From: Carposina sasakii | Lineage: Eukaryota > Arthropoda > Insecta > Lepidoptera > Carposinidae | NCBI GenBank assembly: GCA_014607495.2 | Contig: CP053160.1 | Span: 7,130,001-7,194,000, forward strand | Direction of reading: 5' to 3' | DNA: 64,000 nt | Part shown: piece by piece, positions 12,251-23,311 of the stretch | How positions within the stretch are numbered: the stretch's first letter is position 1 | Layout: every line of letters begins with the position of its first letter | Notes under the pieces: generated by a model | Database searches by the model: none | What the model saw: the letters and a program-made list of their open reading frames with translations, nothing else | Told to the model about the DNA's origin: nothing | Made by a program: the position numbers and the translations under genes

Positions 12251-14238
12251 ATACATTCGGTTTGTTACAGCTTTACTAATCTTATGTATCTTTATTTTAT
12301 TTTTTAACAATTATTTCATTACCACTCTTAATTTATAACAACGTGTTATTTCGAATTGGTAAGTTTTTCATAGTATAAATTTTTTAAGGTTTCCCCAATC
12401 TTTAGTAAGTTAATCATGGAAAGACGAAACTAGCTTATGTACGATGTGAGTGGATACGTTGGCTTATCCTTTATGGCCACCGCGCAGCAATAATTTTCCA
12501 TTTCATATTTACAACAAAATGCATAGCTCAACAGACAGGAAGCGATGAGTCGTTCGAATCAGCCGCGTTTGTTTCGGTGCAAAATATATTTTTTTCTTCA
12601 CTTTTGAAAACAGTTGCAAGCTCACCGTGACTCGCAGTACTAGGTCATTATAATTTCGCTCCTACCCTTACCCTTCTATTCAGCAGTCTACAGAATAAAT
12701 TGATCTCATTAATTTAAGCGTGATTTCTGAAAAGATTGTTTCCACTCGAGTTTGGGCTTAACCCTTTGTAGTGGGTTAAAAAATGTTAAAGTTGTTTGTG
12801 TACGTATTTTTGAAAACGCTAGATAGTGTTAAAACTCATTTTTAATTTTGAATAAGAACAGGGAAATGTTATGAGAGTGTCAATCTCGTGTTAGGATTTT
12901 CTCAGGCTTATTACAAACATGCCCAAACGACCGTCACCCGTGACAGCGGGGCCCGACACTAATGTGCCCTCCGGAAACTCGGAAGGATATCATGATACAT
13001 TTATAAAAAAGTGACAGTAGGTACTTTGTGCCTCACCCGAACTTTTCGATTGGGATTAATTTTGATAGTTGAAAGGAATCAAAAGGTTAACTTCATATGT
13101 TTGGCAAAAGTTGACCAACCCAGATTTCTAGCAAACATCTATAAAAGTAAAAAAATCTTACCTTTAAAAATGCTCGCAAAAACAAAGAGTTTTGTAAAAC
13201 AACTACATACTCAAAGTTTATTCAGTATTTGAAAGGTCACCAGAAATTAAACTGAAGAACATTGACAGAATATATGATATTCCATACGATTATCTGTAAA
13301 GCCTAAGCAATAACATCACAAGTTAAATATTGCATCCATCCATCGCAATATACAAAAAGTCATTGGAACTTTACCGGAGAAATGCCGTCTATTTATAGCG
13401 TCCTACTCGTATCTTCAAATATGTGCAATAAATGATCTTTACTTCTATGGCATGTCGGAATAACCTTTTTCCATTTAAAATGAGGAAATCTTAATGCTAT
13501 CGTGAGCATTATGGTGTTTCCGCTTGACAAGCCAAGATTAGATGCAAAAAAGCTTAATGCCATACAACTTATGGTATTGTGACACGAGTCATATATTTTC
13601 TATTCGGAAATCGAAGGATTAATTGTTTATCTTCACTTGCGATTGCCTATTACAAAAGGGTAACCTTTTGCCTGAGTGAGTTATTGATGGATATTAACTA
13701 TGATGTGTCTATTATGTAAGATTTACATAAATTGCATTAAAATACCTATATTTTGGTTTAGGCATAAAAGCAGATTGTTACTTTCTTTGAATACGAATAC
13801 TAACTGCATATGTATACCTCGTTAGAGTATAAAATATGTTTTATTTTTAACTAAATACATGTAGATATATTCGTGTTCAAAACATTTCAGACGAAAATTA
13901 ACATTTCACACTAGTTCTCGACAGCCAATTAAGAATTATATTAGTAGTATGCTTTTAAAGAATAATATTAAACGAAAGTAGTCCAAAAATGTAATCCATT
14001 CCCATATAACTATTTTTCTTATTTTATTTCGTAATGATTGATACCTTTAGCGTTATGATAAACGACGTCTATCTATATATGAGTATTTTTTTATATATGA
14101 AACCTTTCGAAAACATCCAGAAGGTAAACAAACACAGTGGGTATTTTCTATTGGGTTATTAACTGGGTACACTTCCCAGTGAAATGCTAGAAGTAGACTC
14201 ATATTATTCAAAATGCCTAGGCATAATAGAATATACCA
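12251..14238. other. Gene-free stretch
   Basis: No gene supported. A small perfect dyad GTCAC-CC-GTGAC lies near 12934-12945, and a 73-codon unrecognised open frame at 13011-13232 (+). Confidence 0.35.
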
Positions 14239-14596
14239 GCACCCGTATGATGATTTTGGTGAGAGCGAGATGTTTCACTTTTAAACGTCAAATCCACAGA
14301 GCTAAGTAATTACTAGACAAGGCCAGTGTTTCTACTTGGTGTGTAATAAGGAATTGCAAACCACTTCTATCAGCCCTAATTCATTCAGTCCTGGTTCGAG
14401 AACGAGTGTCTATATTAATTCTTAAGTCTATTTTTTACATGCTAAATTTTTGTAGTCTGAAATAAAAACAATTATTATTATTATTATAAGTACACACACT
14501 TAACTAATCTTAAACTTATCTAGTTATTAATAGCTCTGTGAATTTGACGTTTTAAAGTGAGACATCTCGCTCTCACCAAATTCATCATACGGGGGC
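14239..14596. mobile_element. MITE with ~75-bp terminal inverted repeats
   Basis: The left arm (from 14239) begins CACCCGTATGATGA and runs through 'ttggtgagagcgagatg', 'cacttttaaacgtcaaat' and 'cacagagcta'. The right arm (to about 14596), read as reverse complement, begins CCCCCGTATGATGA and repeats the same words with few differences. The centre holds an ATT microsatellite (14473-14487) and no ORF. A CAG at both edges could be a 3-bp target duplication but is too short to be sure. Confidence 0.75.
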
Positions 14597-14634
14597 AGAT
14601 CATACATTTCGTCAAAATTGGTCGGAAGTGGCAC

Positions 14635-14705
14635 CATATGGTTTAATCGGCCCTTGATGCTCTGCCTACCCCGTAAGTGATAAACGCGTGATTATATGTA
14701 TGTAT
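14635..14705 (-). repeat. Lepidopteran interspersed repeat Q, copy 1
   Basis: 'gctctgcctaccccgtaa' followed by 'gtgattatatgtatgtatgt' is the reverse complement of 20906-20975 ('ataatcacgcctttatcccc', 'tacggggtaggcagagc') and matches 33630-33700 in the same orientation. It is non-coding and common in moth genomes. Confidence 0.6.
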
Positions 14706-15646
14706 GTATACATTTCGTCTGCGACAAATGAATAGCATAGCGTAGCACACTATCGATGGCCTCTCGGCACGTGTAAGCGTCAATATAAGGACATCAAACT
14801 ATCTACGCATCTACTCCTTAGGTCACTGACTTCAGTCTCCGTTTTTTACATCACTTTTTAACCAGGCGATGAATATTTAGTAGAATTTTAAGCTCTCACA
14901 CGTAAAAAGAAAACAAGATTAAGTCTAAATAAAATAAGGCGGTTCGTGAAAAGTATTTTTTCAAAGAAATTCTATGTTTTATTTACCTATATACTTTAAT
15001 TTATTAAAGTATTTTTATATAGTTATTTGGCAAAAAGAATGCTTATTGCTTGAAAATGTACATTTATGTTTATACAAGACTATTAATAGCTTTATTTTGT
15101 ACTTTGAACTTGCATGGAAAAATAATAACATGCAGTCGAGTTCCAGAACAAGTTTTGCAATATATTTTTAAATAATTTTCCCCGTCTTAGTTTTCCACAG
15201 TAAGTATTCGTACTTAACCGTATAAAATTTCGAGCGGCGGCAGTTTCATCGCAAGGACGTAAAACTATCAGACTGTGACAGACAGACGGACAGACAGACT
15301 CGCTTTCGTATTTATATTGAATGTAAGGACGGATGTTAATCAAATGTATTAAAGAAATATGTAGTACACATAAAAGTTATTTTAAAATGCTAATGAGATC
15401 ATTCAACCAGTAAAGTGGCTAATGAATTATATTTGCAGATAATATATATAATTAAAGCCTTTAGGTATAAAGTTTTTATACTGTAGTTAAAAATAGATTA
15501 GGCAGTTACTATTGGTACATAACATTACGTTTTATGTTTATTACTATAATGAAATCAAATAGATGTGAGAACAGAATTCCTAGTCTGTGAAATGGGTTTT
15601 TACCTGTAAAAAAAAACAAATTTCGTCTACTTATTACTTATTTTTA
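14706..15646. other. Gene-free stretch
   Basis: It contains 'gacagacagacgga' near 15279-15300, a motif often found at non-LTR or SINE edges. No coding or RNA gene supported. Confidence 0.35.
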
Positions 15647-15905
15647 CTCGACTGCGCGTCACAAAGGAGTGGTATTGTGTTTAACAGCCTATGTATGTAT
15701 GTTCCTTTGAAGCACTACACAGACCAAATGCCTCGACCGAATTTTATGATTCATACGTCAATCGATTCCTCTTAGCAGGGATTTGGTATCTCCTCTTCCT
15801 CTTAGTTCGGGGAGTGTCACTAAAGACATGACGTTAGTGAAAATCCAATATGGCGACTACTTAAAGTCAACAAACTATATCGAGTGGGGTATCGTTGAAT
15901 AGATT
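15647..15905 (+). repeat. Repeat family X, copy 1 (tail segment)
   Basis: Landmarks are 'cgactgcgcgtcacaaagga', 'cctatgtatgtatgttcctt', 'acgtcaatcgattcc', 'gacatgacgttagtgaaaat' and 'atatggcgactact'. All recur as reverse complements at 62271-62462. A more diverged copy in the same orientation is at 20085-20200. The segment is non-coding; the family name is unknown to me. Confidence 0.6.
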
Positions 15906-16120
15906 TTTAAAAATTATTATTAGGTTTGTCACTCAACATTTTTCGATTCGACCAACCGTTTAGGATCTATATCGATTAAAAGTTGCGTAACAACCATTCT
16001 CACATATAAGTTTTTAGACAGCAGCAAGACGAAAACTTGTATGTTAAGCATGTTTCTTGAAGCTAGGTACTCATAACAAAAAAGTATTTTATAACAAAAT
16101 TATAAAATAAAAAACATCAT

Positions 16121-16422
16121 TTAAAAAATCCAAAAACCCGACTACTTAAAAAAGAACCAAACTAAAAAATTATAGAATTCTAGACCACCGGACATCCAAG
16201 TGCTTGTTTTTTTTCTTTTCAGTCTTTTATTATGTACATTATATTTTTTTTTTCTTTTCACAAAATGACTAATAAAAGAAAAGAAAAAAAACAAGCACTT
16301 GGAGGACATCCAAGTGGTCATCCAGGTTCATCCAGGTGGTCTAGAATTCTATAATATTATTATGCAATGAATACTATTGAAGAACATAAAATATTTAAAC
16401 AGTCGGGTTTTTGGATTTTTTA
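16121..16422. repeat. Long foldback (imperfect inverted repeat) in family X
   Basis: Outer arms 'aaaaaatccaaaaacccgac' (16122-16141) and 'gtcgggtttttggatttttt' (16402-16421) are inverted repeats. Inner arms 'tatagaattctagaccac' and 'gtggtctagaattctata', and 'gtgcttgttttttttctttt' (16200-16219) with its complement at 16278-16297, pair as well. The right arm carries an extra short tandem of 'catccagg'. Transcription across it would give a long hairpin RNA. Equivalent sequence, without the full foldback, is at 61990-62155. Confidence 0.7.
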
Positions 16423-16450
16423 ATTATTATTTTCATATTATCATTTCATA

Positions 16451-16828
16451 CAGAGTGATTTTTGGTCGTCAACGTTCCCGAAAACTACGGAATCTGCTCA
16501 TTATCACGATCATTTCTCTCCATGGAAGCATACCTGGGAAGTGTCTGGTTCCCAAGATATTAGGGTCCAAAGTTGTGTAAATAGACTGCATTTTTCTACA
16601 TAAATGCACATTGACGCGTGTAGCAAGATTTTTTCACGAGAAATTATTAATATCTGTCTATGAAAAAACTAGCGTAAACACTGGACGCTATAAATTTCGC
16701 TCGATCAAGTAATAAAAAAAATTAAAAAAATTTACATCGTTTCCCAGCATTTTTTTGGCATAATCTTACTTTATTTAATTTATAGAGTACGTACCCTTCG
16801 TTAAGGGTGGCAACGAAAAAACACCCTG
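16451..16828. mobile_element. TA-flanked DNA element, family Y copy 1
   Basis: It begins CAGAGTGATTTTTGG and ends GAAAAAACACCCTG, with TA at 16449-16450 and 16829-16830. The termini form short inverted repeats (CAGAGTGATTTTT against CAGGGTGTTTTTT). Interior words 'cgtcaacgttcccgaaaact' and 'gggaagtgtctggttcccaa' recur as reverse complements in 49605-49954. It has no ORF, so it is non-autonomous. Confidence 0.7.
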
Positions 16829-16830
16829 TA

Positions 16831-19801
16831 AAATTTTAAATTAAAAGTACCTAGCATCACCGCGCTATACTCAGCGTTATTCGCTTCGTATCCAAGTCCG
16901 TAATAATACGGGTGAAACTCGTGCGGATATCGGATGTATCGCGTTAACTAGCATAGAATTTAGTTCTACAAGCTACACCAGTATGTGTTTTGACATCAGT
17001 TGCACGGATTCGGATCGGCTCCAGTAAGTAACCGCTGTAACTCAATGCCGACGTCTCAGGTAACTGAATGAAACTAGAGTACGTTTTACAAAATAGTTCC
17101 CGTGGACGGTTTCGCAACTAAAGTTGTTTTTGTGCAGATAATTTAGTCGCACTTGGCAGCTAGCGACGCCGTTCTAAGGAACTATTTGGTGAATCGCGCT
17201 CGTAATTGGCCTGCTTGTAGACTGGTGGTCCAGCTAGTTCTTGGAATCGATTCTATTATCGATAACTCGGCAAACTTCTTTTATCGTAATCGTTAGTAGA
17301 TTAGCCTGTCAATTGTGTACACAATAATTACAAGCATAATGACAATGAGTCATGTCTCTACCTATAATATTATTTCTTGGTGGATATATCTTTTTAAGAA
17401 ATTGAAAAAATTTGCTCAAACTCGATTGCTATTGATTGCGATAGTAGGTATTTGAATTTTTTTTTAAAGTATAAACCTAAAGAAACACGTGAATCGTATG
17501 TTTTTGTTTACAATTCAACGAGTAAATACGTCATTACATCAGTTTTCACTTAAACTTTCCAAGACGACTAAGGGATTTACCTAAAACTAAATAGAAGAAC
17601 TCTAAACGTTAACGGAATTAATTTTTATTTCACTCCACATTTCATTGAGTAAGATTTTTATTAATCATCAATTTTTTACTGCCATTAGTAACCAACAAGC
17701 GATAAGTCGTTTAACTTTAACTATCTATTTGTTTATATTCAAATCATTAAAACGCTAAACTACAATAACGATTTAGCTATAAAATTAATACGTAAGTCCT
17801 CCAAGAAGAAGGTAGAAAGTATCCAATAAAAATACGAATTAATTTGGACCGATCTACATCATTCGTAGTCGTAGTAGCCACCTACTTTTTAAAATTTCAG
17901 TACTTAACAATATACGTTACGTTTCTAAAATAAAGCTATTCTTAATCTCTAAGAAAATAAAGGTTAGTATTGGTTTAGCAATGGTGCAGCGTAAAACGTA
18001 CTAAACGTCTCTTGACTGGTTGCAAGCTCTACGAGGCGTAGCATTTTCGTAGCTTTCTACAGGTGCCGTAGGCGAATAAGTACCTGCTAATTTTACTTAT
18101 ACGCGAAATTTAAGTGTGTTGGTATGTCATTTCATTTAATATGAATGCTTATTTTGTCTCTACTGGACATGAAACTTTTTGTGGATCAAAAAATATTTTG
18201 TTATTAAGTTTACGTGACAATTTTAAGAATATAAAAACGACTCAAAAAAGATAATTTGATTGATCTTTTATTTAGTAACCTATACTCATTTATATAGGTA
18301 TTTTTATCATTATTGCGTCTACAAATAAAATCGTGCATCGACAACAAGCATCAGCACGTCAACAACCGACATTGAAATCTGCACCTAACAGTAATAAAAC
18401 ATATTTAACATTAAGCCAAGCTATAAAAACGCAGCAAACTAATTTGTATTGCAATGCATGCAGAGTCGGCGCGTGCGCGGCCCCGGCGCAAGGTCAATGG
18501 CACGGCTCTCCCGCTCGCACACCGGAATTCCATTTCAATCTGGTCCGCAGAAAAATGGCTGCCGGCTATGCGCCCGCGCATCTATACCGAGTATTACCGA
18601 GAATTAATAACACATGCCCAACTACTTCGCTTTTTTCTTTTTTCTCACACGCCTTTTAAGTAGAGGAAATTAATCGTAAAACTTTATCACTGTAATGTGC
18701 GTGTTTTCGGGCTACCGTTACATTTAGCCCTGGATATTATTAAACAACTCAATAACGGTGTCTAATTAGCGCCGCCATAAATTTAAGTAAGCAATTTATT
18801 TACGTCTGCGCAGAACATTAGGTAAGTTCGCAGTTATGTGCCCGAGTGTGCACGAGTAGTCGCGAACAAAATTAACTTGTACAAAGTGCAAGTCATCCAC
18901 AATCGCAGCTCGGATTTCAGACAAAACCTCGGCAAGGGAGATACTCCCCGTAATGCTAGACGACCGTCAACCGAAATACATAAAGGGAACGTTTGCTGTA
19001 AACATTTTATAGATACAATCACTGTTATGTGCAGCGGTCCTGCATTAGCTTTACAACTATGTGTGCACTATTGCATATAACTTTTGCTACAATCGTTGGA
19101 TGGCACTCTATCTTGAACATTGTTGTTCAGTAGATACTATGTTATACCTATATTAAATTTGTACCCATTCTTAGGTTTCGAGCGTTGTTTATCTTAAGAT
19201 TTGCATATATATATAAAAACACTAATGAAGATACTTTTGAAATCAATTTTAGAATCCAGATTTTATAACACAAAAATCCAAACACCTAATGCCGAAAACA
19301 GACATAGCAGGATTGAGCATATGGGTAACGTAGCGAAATTAATGAATGTCCCTTTTGCTAGTAGAAGCGTGCGGAGGAAATGTTCGAAAGTTCGATCGTT
19401 CCTCGCGGAGTGAGAGTGCAAGTCATGGCCGCGATGGCGCGCCGCGCCGGCCAGGATTTACAACGCAATAAATTTTAACCGAGGAACGTCGCCTTATCTG
19501 CTAACAGCTCAAATGAACCATCTTCGGAGAACCAGCCCAGCAAATCTCTAAACTCAGACATAACTAGTTACTCACAGTTAAGGTTGTGTTTCTTTCGAAA
19601 CAAAAGGCAATTCATCGCGAGAGATTTAGTGCCAACAAACCTAGCGTACCTGCAAGAGCTATGTGCACTTTTATTTACCGGGGCAGTGGTGCCAACAGAA
19701 TGGCTTCTTTGTAAATTACCTGACACATATTTGCGGTGCTGTTTGAAAACATTATGGATACAGGAGCTCGAAGATACAGTTGATAATAAGGGTAGTTTTT
19801 T
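16831..19801. other. Gene-free stretch with two CpG-rich patches
   Basis: No supported gene. Patches at 18455-18600 and 19375-19465 are CpG-rich; the second holds GGCGCGCCGCGCCGGCC at about 19436-19452. They stand out from AT-rich surroundings and may be regulatory or exonic. A 108-codon open frame crosses the first (18333-18659, +) without a recognisable domain. Confidence 0.35.
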
Positions 19802-20450
19802 AAATAGGTTGATCGATTTTCGTTGAGGTTGTTTACGGATTTGTTCATTCTAGGATTAGTTAAAGACATAAGGTTATCTTGGGAGTAATTAATATAGGAT
19901 ACGTCACAGGAAGTTAATTCTGGTAGAGCAACTCTGCGTAGTGATCCAGGGGGAGTCATATACAGCCCGAATGCGGGCAACGCATAGTCGTTGATCGCCT
20001 AAATAGCTCGTACGTGGGCAAATATAAAGTCTACCCGTGCGCGCCGCAGAAGCAAATATTAGGTTGTGATTTCCTTTGGCTTCGGCCGATTTTTACCGCA
20101 CTTCCTCTTAGCCGGCGATAGAAGACATCTAGTGAAAATGCTTGGCGACTGGACGCCATGGTCACAAACTATATCGTGGGGTATCTTTATTGGTTTCTCT
20201 CAACATTATCGTATTTAGTCCATTGAATTTTTCAGCAGCATCGAAACCTTTAGGCGGTTCCCGACGGTATAAAATAAATAAAAACATAATTTAAAAATCA
20301 CGCGTGAACCAAACTATGTATATAATAATAATAAAAAAACTGAAAAGATGAAAACGTGTGGGCGTCCAGTGAGACGACGCCAGATGTAATATTACATCAT
20401 TAGTATTTTATTTTCTTCAATTATTATTAATTCCATAATAATATTATAGC
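19802..20450 (+). repeat. Long copy of a local tandem duplication (includes family X copy 2)
   Basis: It starts 'aaataggttgatcgattttc' at 19802; the same word restarts at 20499, 697 bases later. Shared landmarks follow in order: 'gttgaggttgtttacgg', 'ataaggttatcttgg', 'cgtcacaggaag', 'agtgatcca', 'atgggcgtccag'-type words and 'gtgagacgacgccagat'. The part 20085-20345 is also a diverged copy of repeat X. No ORF of note is preserved. Confidence 0.65.
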
Positions 20451-20498
20451 GCCTACTGTGCTCGCATCGAATTTTTTAAATTATGTTTTTATTTATTT

Positions 20499-20870
20499 AA
20501 ATAGGTTGATCGATTTTCGTTGAGGTTGTTTACGGGTTCATTCTATTAGTTATAAGGTTATCTTGGCGTCACAGGAAGGGTAGAGTCTTAGTGATCCAAG
20601 ACATAGAAAATTTCGCCCTTATGGGCAAATTATGAGAAGCAAATTGTTGTTTGGCTTTTGCCGCATATAGTCTTTTTGGTCATCTTTATTGTTATCGGCC
20701 AAATTTTTCTCCCTTTAGGCGGTTCCAGACAGTCCACGCGTGGGCGTGTGGGCGTCCAGTGAGACGACGCCAGATAACGCCTATTGTAATTGCGAGGGGA
20801 GCATTCCATTTTTTATTTATTTGTTGTTTTATTATACTTTTTATGTGGCTGTCTGGAATAACATTGTAAT
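20499..20870 (+). repeat. Shortened copy of the same tandem duplication
   Basis: The landmarks of 19802-20450 reappear in the same order but closer together, so this copy has lost several internal segments. 'gtgtgggcgtccagtgagac' is identical at about 20359 and 20747. An unrecognised 72-codon open frame at 20651-20869 spans part of it. Confidence 0.65.
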
Positions 20871-20905
20871 TGCAGTAAGGTCATATGTTATAGAGTTTAC
20901 ATACA

Positions 20906-20975
20906 TACATATATATAATCACGCCTTTATCCCCTACGGGGTAGGCAGAGCACCAAGGGCCGATAGAACCACATG
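20906..20975 (+). repeat. Lepidopteran interspersed repeat Q, copy 2
   Basis: 'ataatcacgcctttatcccc' then 'tacggggtaggcagagc' identify the family also seen at 14635-14705 and 33630-33700 in reverse. Confidence 0.6.
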
Positions 20976-23115
20976 GTTTTTTATAGAGTTTAATGAGGTA
21001 AAAAATATTAGGTTAATCTGAAAGTATCTAAGTTATTAATTTATTTAAAGTTTTGGAATGCAAAAAATTTTCTTTAAATTTAAATACAATATCTTTACAC
21101 GTAACGGAAGATACAATCCAATAAAGTATGTTTGCTATCTATCTCTATCAGCTGATACTACTGATATTCATGTTGACGTTTGTTTTATATCACAACTGCT
21201 GATAAACGTTTAACGAATTCAAATTTTTATTTAAAATGAAAATATATTTCACTATAGAGAATGTACAATAACTATCTGGCATAACTTAGGTACTTTTGTC
21301 TTCAACTTCATTCCTTACATAAAAATGATCATAAAATCTGTACAACAGTCACAAAAAAATGAAAAGTTTTAAAAGATTCTCCGTCCGTTCAATTCCAAGA
21401 AAGCGAAGGCGAGATATTTATTGTATTCGAAAATTAAAAGGTAGATAGAGATTTCCCTGGGCTGGGGGAGGTCCGCAATCAGTGCCCGGAGGACGGCAAC
21501 CTTAAATACCAAGCTTAATTGAACCGCTTCCGTGTTCCTAGACGGGCTACATAAATATACTTTACGGAAGTATGGGTACTTCTGTGAAGTTTTCGCGAAG
21601 CATTCCTTTAGCACCGGTACAACTAAATATATCTTTCGTTCGCTTTTTCGGTGCAAAAATTTCAAGAAATACTACTGCGTTCCTGAAGTTTGCATTGAAA
21701 TTTTGCATCACATTTCGCAAGTTGAGATTTACCTTTGGTTTTTGTTCAACCCAAACACGATTAGATAAAGCAGAAAGCAATGTGTCTCTGAAGACAAAGT
21801 AATATTTTATTGTCAGTTCGGATGACAGAGAACATTTATGTCGTATCTCACCAAGCTGTGAATACAGGACATATCTGGCACGAATTTGATAGATTTCCCG
21901 TCTATGTAATTAAGATGTGAATTTATTGGGATAATCTTAGAATCTTACTATATTGAAATAATCTGAAAACATAACCTAACATTCATAGTATAAATATACA
22001 CATTTTTTGTACTAGTTTCAATCTAGGTTCCAGGAAAACACGTCTAAATCTGTGACAACAGTGAGTAATAAAATCTTCATCTAAGAATCGAATCTAGGCC
22101 CTTTGGCTATTAAATCTCTAACTTTTTCCTTTAAAGATTGTCAAGCTAACTTCCCCTTAATTTATATTATGTATATGCAAATATATACAAAGAAGCAATT
22201 TCCTTTTAATATTTCATACAATATATTTAAATTTAAAGACTTTACATATCTTGTTTATTTAAGATTAGGCAAAGACGAGGCAAATCTCTTGCAGATACGA
22301 ATAGCATACAAAGTCGCTACATCCAACATACAAATAACGCATATCGGATGCTGAATTTCCCAGACTGTTTTGCATTACGAATGCATCTTTGATAAAAACG
22401 CCGTCAGGACATATCTTATTTTTAAACGAGACTGGCATTTTAGAGTAGCACAGACATAAAAGAATAAAGACGGCACTCTGGCTCCGGCTAAATCGTACTT
22501 TCATGTTTTGGCTTGAGGCGGGGCGAGGCACGCATGCGGAAGCTCGTGCAAAGCTATAATTCTTTAGTCCATTTTCAACTGCTAAGTTTTGGCTATAAGC
22601 AAGTGCATAGTTATGGCTGCAACAAAACTTCTATGTACAAAAATAGAATACCGAATTTATTCGTACATTATTACATTCGACATTAAAATTGCAGTCAATG
22701 GAGACAATTCCACCAAATCCCCTTCCGCATAACTAATTACATTTATCTTAGAAAACTTTTTAACCCGTTTAGCAGTAATTTAGGAACCGCTTTGAAGCCG
22801 AAAATCCGTCTGAGGACAACCCAACTGTTGTCGTGCGTTGAAAGATGTTCGAGGAAGCTTAAAATAATATTTTGTAGAGCGCCGACTGAGCCAGGAAATG
22901 AGGCCTTCTGTCCCGCCGGGAAATTGTTCCTCCCAATCATAACGCTCAGTGAAATCTTCCTCTCAAACATTTTAGTATCATGGAACCCATTTATCTCAAC
23001 AACTGCATAATAACGGCACGTACGTATTTCTATAGCGCGTGATCCGTAATAACCGTTTCACTTTTTTTTTTCTAATCTAGTGCAAATGATTCCATCATTA
23101 GTGAAGTTAGTTTAG
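20976..23115. other. Gene-free stretch with a low-stop block
   Basis: Nothing recognised. 21532-21802 is open in at least four of six frames (72-98 codons each, both strands), unusual for AT-rich DNA, but no domain is visible in any frame. Confidence 0.3.
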
Positions 23116-23311
23116 TGTGATAAGCTCACTGGACACAGTCGAGCGACTTTACTTGTTAAAGTTCCTTCCGGATTTAACGATAGAAGAAATCGCTCCTTAT
23201 TACACTAGCCGAGATTTATTACTGTCTACAAGCCATTCTAAAGCTAAAACTGGGGAGGCGAAACGAAAAGCGAATGTTGTTTCGGAGGTTTATTTACTTG
23301 AGGGAATTAAG
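23116..23311 (+). CDS. Candidate isolated coding exon (unrecognised)
   Basis: An open frame from 23117 encodes about 65 residues of balanced, protein-like composition, including LDTVERLYLLKFLPDL and a lysine-rich stretch (KAKTGEAKRKA). A long pyrimidine run ending in 'ctaatctag' (to 23082) and a second 'agtttag' at 23109-23115 are possible 3' splice sites. The 3' side ends GAATTAAG|GTATGA near 23311, a fair splice donor. In-frame stops just upstream mean only the second acceptor keeps the frame open. I do not recognise the protein. It could be chance; neighbours give no support. Confidence 0.2.

Noticed and set aside
18333..18659. 108-codon plus frame
   Set aside because: Unrecognised composition switching from AT-rich to GC-rich patch; another frame is equally open over the same patch.
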